Shown: in pieces, positions 60,627 to 64,000 of the stretch | How positions within the stretch are numbered: position 1 is the first letter of the stretch | Layout of the letters: every line of letters begins with the position of its first letter | Assembly (NCBI GenBank): GCA_023614405.1 | Contig: CM042692.1 | Span: 122,815,503-122,879,502 of the forward strand | Length of the DNA stretch: 64,000 bases | From: Avena insularis | Taxonomy: Eukaryota; Streptophyta; Magnoliopsida; Poales; Poaceae | Reading direction: 5' to 3' | Position numbers and translations under genes: made by a program | Notes under the pieces: generated by a model | Database searches by the model: none | Seen by the model: only the letters and a program-made list of their open reading frames with translations | What the model was told of the DNA's origin: nothing

Positions 60627-62049
60627 TGATACGTTGCAAGTGTATCTATAATTTTTGATGTTCCATGCTTGGTTTATATCTACTTTCTTATGTTTTGTCC
60701 ACACTTTGGAGTACTTTTTATACACTTTCTTGGACTAACCTATTAACAAGATGCCACAGTGCCAGCTGCCTATTTTCTGCTGTTTTTGGTTCTAGGAAAG
60801 TCAGAAAATGAATATTCTCGGAATTGGACGGGACAAAATCCAAAGTCAATATTTCACCGAGGGTGACACGAAGCCAGAATACGAGACGGAGAGGGGCCAG
60901 GGGCCGGCCACACCACCTGGCCGCACGGACAGGCCTGACCCGCGCCAGGGGTAGTGCGGCCGCCTAGGGCACCCCTCGGTCTCCCCTTTCGCCTATAAGA
61001 TGCCTCCGATATAGAAACCCTAAGGACCCGATCAAAAATTCCAGGAGAAGTTCCGCAGCGCCGCCGCCACCGAAGAGGAGATTCGGGGGACAAAAGTCTC
61101 TATTCCGGCACCCTGTCGGGACGGAGAAGTGCCCCGGAGCCATCTCCATCGATCTCCACCACCATCTCCATCACCATTGCTGATTCCCATGATAATGAGG
61201 GAGTAGTTCTTCCTCGAGACTAAGGGCTCTACCGATAGCTATGTGTTCATCTCTCTCTCTCTCTCTATGCGTGATCTTATTGAGATCATGAGCTTTGTAA
61301 TCAAGTAGATCTACTTTGCTACTCAAGTGCTTCAATAGATCTCTACTCTCCCCACGTGTGTGAAAGTGATAGCGTGCACACCGTGGTGGCACTTAGGATA
61401 GAGATTACAATTACTTGTTATGAGTTATATTTGGAGTTGGATGTCTCTATGAAATTGTGGTGTTTGTTGGAACCATCTAGAGCTCAAGGTGACAGTGTGG
61501 GGTTATCTAGATGGGGAAAGCGAACTTTGAGGAGTGCTGTTATAGCCCTACCATGGATTAGAGTGTCCAACCGGAGAGTAGTTCAGAGTAGTATCATGAA
61601 GAGAAGATATTTATATGAGAGTGTGCACTAGTGAAAGTACGATCCCTAGGCCTTGTTTCTAAACATTGAAACACTATTTGCAACTAGATATGTTACATGT
61701 TTGCTTGCTTCCATCTTTATTTCAGTTTGCCTTTAGTCTCTTCCACACCATCAAGCTATTTTCTAGCACCGTTACCACTTATATTTATTCATGACACTTG
61801 TATTTCACTATCTCTTCGCCGAACTAGTGCACCTATACACCTGACAAGTGTATTGCGTGTGTTGGGGACACAAGAGACTTCTTGTATCTTGATTGCATGG
61901 TTGCTTGAGAGGGATACCTTTGACCACTTCCTCCCTGAGTTCAATAAACCCTGGATGACCCACTTAAGGGAAAACTTGTTGTTGTTCTACAAACCTCTGC
62001 ACTTGGAGGCCCAACAACTGTCTACAAGAATAGAAGTGCGTAGACATCA
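60627..62049 (+). repeat. 3' LTR of element F
   Basis: 1423 bases from TGATACGTTGCAAG to GCGTAGACATCA. The first ~290 bases closely match the start of the E LTR. The part from 'atctccaccaccatctccat' on differs from E and D and has its own end. A TATAAG lies near 60993. A (TC)n run is at 61248-61267. No primer site follows, as expected for a 3' LTR. Confidence 0.88.
61248..61267 (+). repeat. (TC)n microsatellite
   Basis: Uninterrupted TC dinucleotides in the F LTR. Confidence 0.8.
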
Positions 62050-62660
62050 GACCTTCCCCCGGAATCACCTCCACAAGCCCTAGAAAATCCTCCACACCTG
62101 CCCTCTCCGGTGTGGCAATACTCGGCGACTGGCTCCGATTCCCCTGTCTGTCCATGGAAACCTGAGAACCTGGTGGCTACCTGGTAGTTGTTGGGAAGAG
62201 GAGTGGACCGTGACGGTCGACCTTGCCGACGCTGGGAGGAGTGGTGTGGCTGGAGAGGATTGGTGGCGGCTGGGGAAGGGGATGGGAGAAGTGGCAGCTG
62301 GAGATGGGAAGGGGGTGGCGACGCGGCTCGAGCTGGGAAGGGGATGCCGATGTGGTCGAACCCAATGCCTGGTGCGGTTGAAGCGTCCAACACTTGGTGC
62401 GATCGAACCCAACATGTCCAACACCTGGTGCGTCCAACCTAATGCGTACAGCCGACGCAACCTCGTGGAACCCCAGCTACCTAGTGACCCCGTGGAACAC
62501 CGGCGACCTCGCGGAACCCTGGCTACCCCGGCGACCTCGCAGCTACCCGGCGACCTCGCGGAACCGCTACCCCGATATGGAACCCGCTCTCCGACGCGGA
62601 GCCCCTACCCCATCTCTGGCACGGTACCCGCGAAGGCAATTGCTGAAGGATATGTTTTTT
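62050..62660. other. GC-rich block with short internal repeats
   Basis: GC content is far above the surroundings. The segment 62485-62575 repeats 'ccccggcgacctcgc' and 'gcgacctcgcggaacc'; 62385-62445 repeats 'tccaacacctggtgcg'. Frames are open on both strands because of composition, with no motif. It may be the leader or first exon of a disrupted gene or transposon; I cannot assign it. Confidence 0.45.
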
Positions 62661-63758
62661 TATGAGAGTCTAACTTTCTGCTCGAGATACTTGTCTAGTT
62701 GTAGACCACGTCTTGATCTTGATGAACACTATTTAACAAAAATAGGTCGCCCTTGTCAGCTAGTGCTTCTACTGAATGGATTTCACAACATGGAATCAAG
62801 CTCAACGTTGTTTACTTTTTAGCTATCTAGAAATTTCTATTTTTACAGAGTAAGTTGTCCTTTTCAGGTATGCAGCTATCAAGGCAACCCTAAAATATTG
62901 TCCTCTAAAATTACCAATTGGCTTTCATACAGACAACATCTACATATTTTGTTAAGTAAAAAGAAGATTTCAAAGTGGGATTTGTAGAGTTCTCATCATA
63001 GCAGTTTCCATGATTGGTTTGTACAACATGTAAGTAATAAGATGTGTCAAATGTTAGAAAAGTCTCCATGATTGGTTCTCTTGAACTAAGAAATGCATGA
63101 TTCTTCCATTTCCTATATAGGTCCAATATCTGACTAAACAAGGGGCACAATTACATCTAGAAGTATTACTATTATCCAGAAGGCCATACATCATGGCCAA
63201 AAAGTACAATAGCTACAACATTAATGGTTGCATTTTCCATACCCATAATTATGGAAATGGAAAGTCTACATAGTGTTATGGGGTCTCATCACTTGCTGCT
63301 ACATCAAGCTTTTGTGTTCTAAAGATAAAAAATCCAGTTGTAGGAAATGTGACATATTATGGTAGAATACTTGAGATAGTTGAACTAAGCTACTGAAATG
63401 AAGGGTATGCAGTGCTATCTAAATGTGATTGGGTTAAGAAAACATGATTCAAACTAGATGGTTTGGGGTTTCCCCAAGTAAATTTCAAAAATGTGCATAA
63501 TACTGATGACATTGCTTCAGAACCTTTCATTCTAGCGAGCCAAGCAAAACAAGTATACTATGTAGAAGATCCACTGCAGTGATTGGAATTTTGTGGTTAC
63601 GCCCTCACCAAGGGATTTCTATGATATGGATTTTAGAAGTGATGTCATTTAGGATACATATGTGAGTGCTTATATGGATTTTAGAAGTTATATCTTTTGA
63701 TGTTGTATGCTTGTGTTTTATGATTCATTATTATCTTCTTCTTAAACTACAATGTTTT
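62661..63758. other. AT-rich DNA, nothing recognised
   Basis: No coding region, RNA or element end supported; could be intron sequence. Confidence 0.5.
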
Positions 63759-63930
63759 CAGGGGATAAAATGATATGAAGTCAACAAAGAAGAATGAATG
63801 AAGTAAACAACAAACTAAAAGAGCTGGAGGTGCTATACAGTGCTACACATAGTGAACCCACAAAGTTATAGAGACATTGAATTGGAAGAAACACAAGAGG
63901 CAAATAACAGAAGGAAATACTATGAAGAAC
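63759..63930 (+). pseudogene. Possible coiled-coil exon, frameshifted
   Basis: After a TTTTCAG acceptor-like site the sequence gives RMNEVNNKLKELEVLYSATH, and, one frame over, SYRDIELEETQEANNRRKYY followed by EELK and a GTGAGT donor. Such a Glu/Lys/Arg helix is seen in many transposon-linked and host proteins. It runs off toward the window end. Family unknown. Confidence 0.35.
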
Positions 63931-64000
63931 TGAAAGTGAGTATTTACATTGTTAAATTGAACAACTTGATTTATTCTGAAAAATTTAGTGAGTACCTAGT

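Noticed and set aside
62022..62822. ORFs of 80-150 residues on both strands
   Set aside because: Explained by GC-rich repeats; no domain recognised and no splice structure I can support.

Overview
This window is intergenic DNA from a large plant genome, almost certainly a Triticeae grass (wheat, barley, rye or Aegilops). I base that on stacked LTR retrotransposons of Triticeae type (Copia LTRs starting TGTTGGAGATATGCCC, Athila-lineage LTRs ending CTTGTGGGTCATCA), a Stowaway-type terminus and GT-AG introns. No intact host gene is visible. Nearly everything is mobile-element sequence or its remains, and target-site duplications (TSDs) allow much of the nesting to be worked out.

Layout: (1) 1-5675 is AT-rich DNA with a long diverged array of TTGCAAC-bearing units, split by a Copia solo LTR (1896-3526, TSD ATAAA). 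(2) 5676-10512 holds two candidate DNA-transposon-like modules bounded by palindromic CAGGCGYCTG motifs, each containing its own TTGCAAC-type array. (3) 10540-10925 is a cluster of short inverted repeats. (4) 11192-34089 is a complete Tat-lineage Gypsy retrotransposon (element B, minus strand, 793-bp LTRs, TSD CCGAT). It encodes gag, protease, RT, two RNase H domains and integrase. Between pol and its 3' LTR it carries a seven-exon gene on the opposite strand. (5) A Copia element (C, 20276-29025, plus strand, TSD TTTCT) is nested in the B pol gene, between RT and RNase H. (6) 35028-47884 is an Athila-lineage element (D, minus strand) with gag, protease and an ATHILA-ORF-like region but no RT or integrase. 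A ~4-kb solo-LTR-like block (35786-39772) sits at its damaged 3' end. (7) 47885-50887 holds a decayed B3-domain gene and a second unidentified coding fragment. (8) 50888-62049 is a 5'-truncated Athila-like element (F, plus strand) with a relative (E, 52549-59555, minus strand, TSD ATGTG) inserted in it. (9) 62050-64000 is a GC-rich block, plain AT-rich DNA and a possible coiled-coil exon.

The most notable item is the antisense gene of element B (12783-17178). Its GT-AG intron boundaries keep reading phase across five of six introns. It has a TATA-like box upstream, an N-terminal domain resembling the plant 'putative gypsy type transposon' family (PF04195, by memory of the family, not a search), acidic and basic nuclear-type regions, and a coiled coil. 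One intron contains a 59-bp tandem repeat. Other points: broken codons in B are almost all explainable as C-to-T changes; LTRs D, E and F look modular; and E encodes an unidentified Cys-rich and acidic protein.

Limits: all assignments come from reading the sequence. Family names are comparisons with remembered families and were not checked by database search. Exon ends within decayed genes are predictions.
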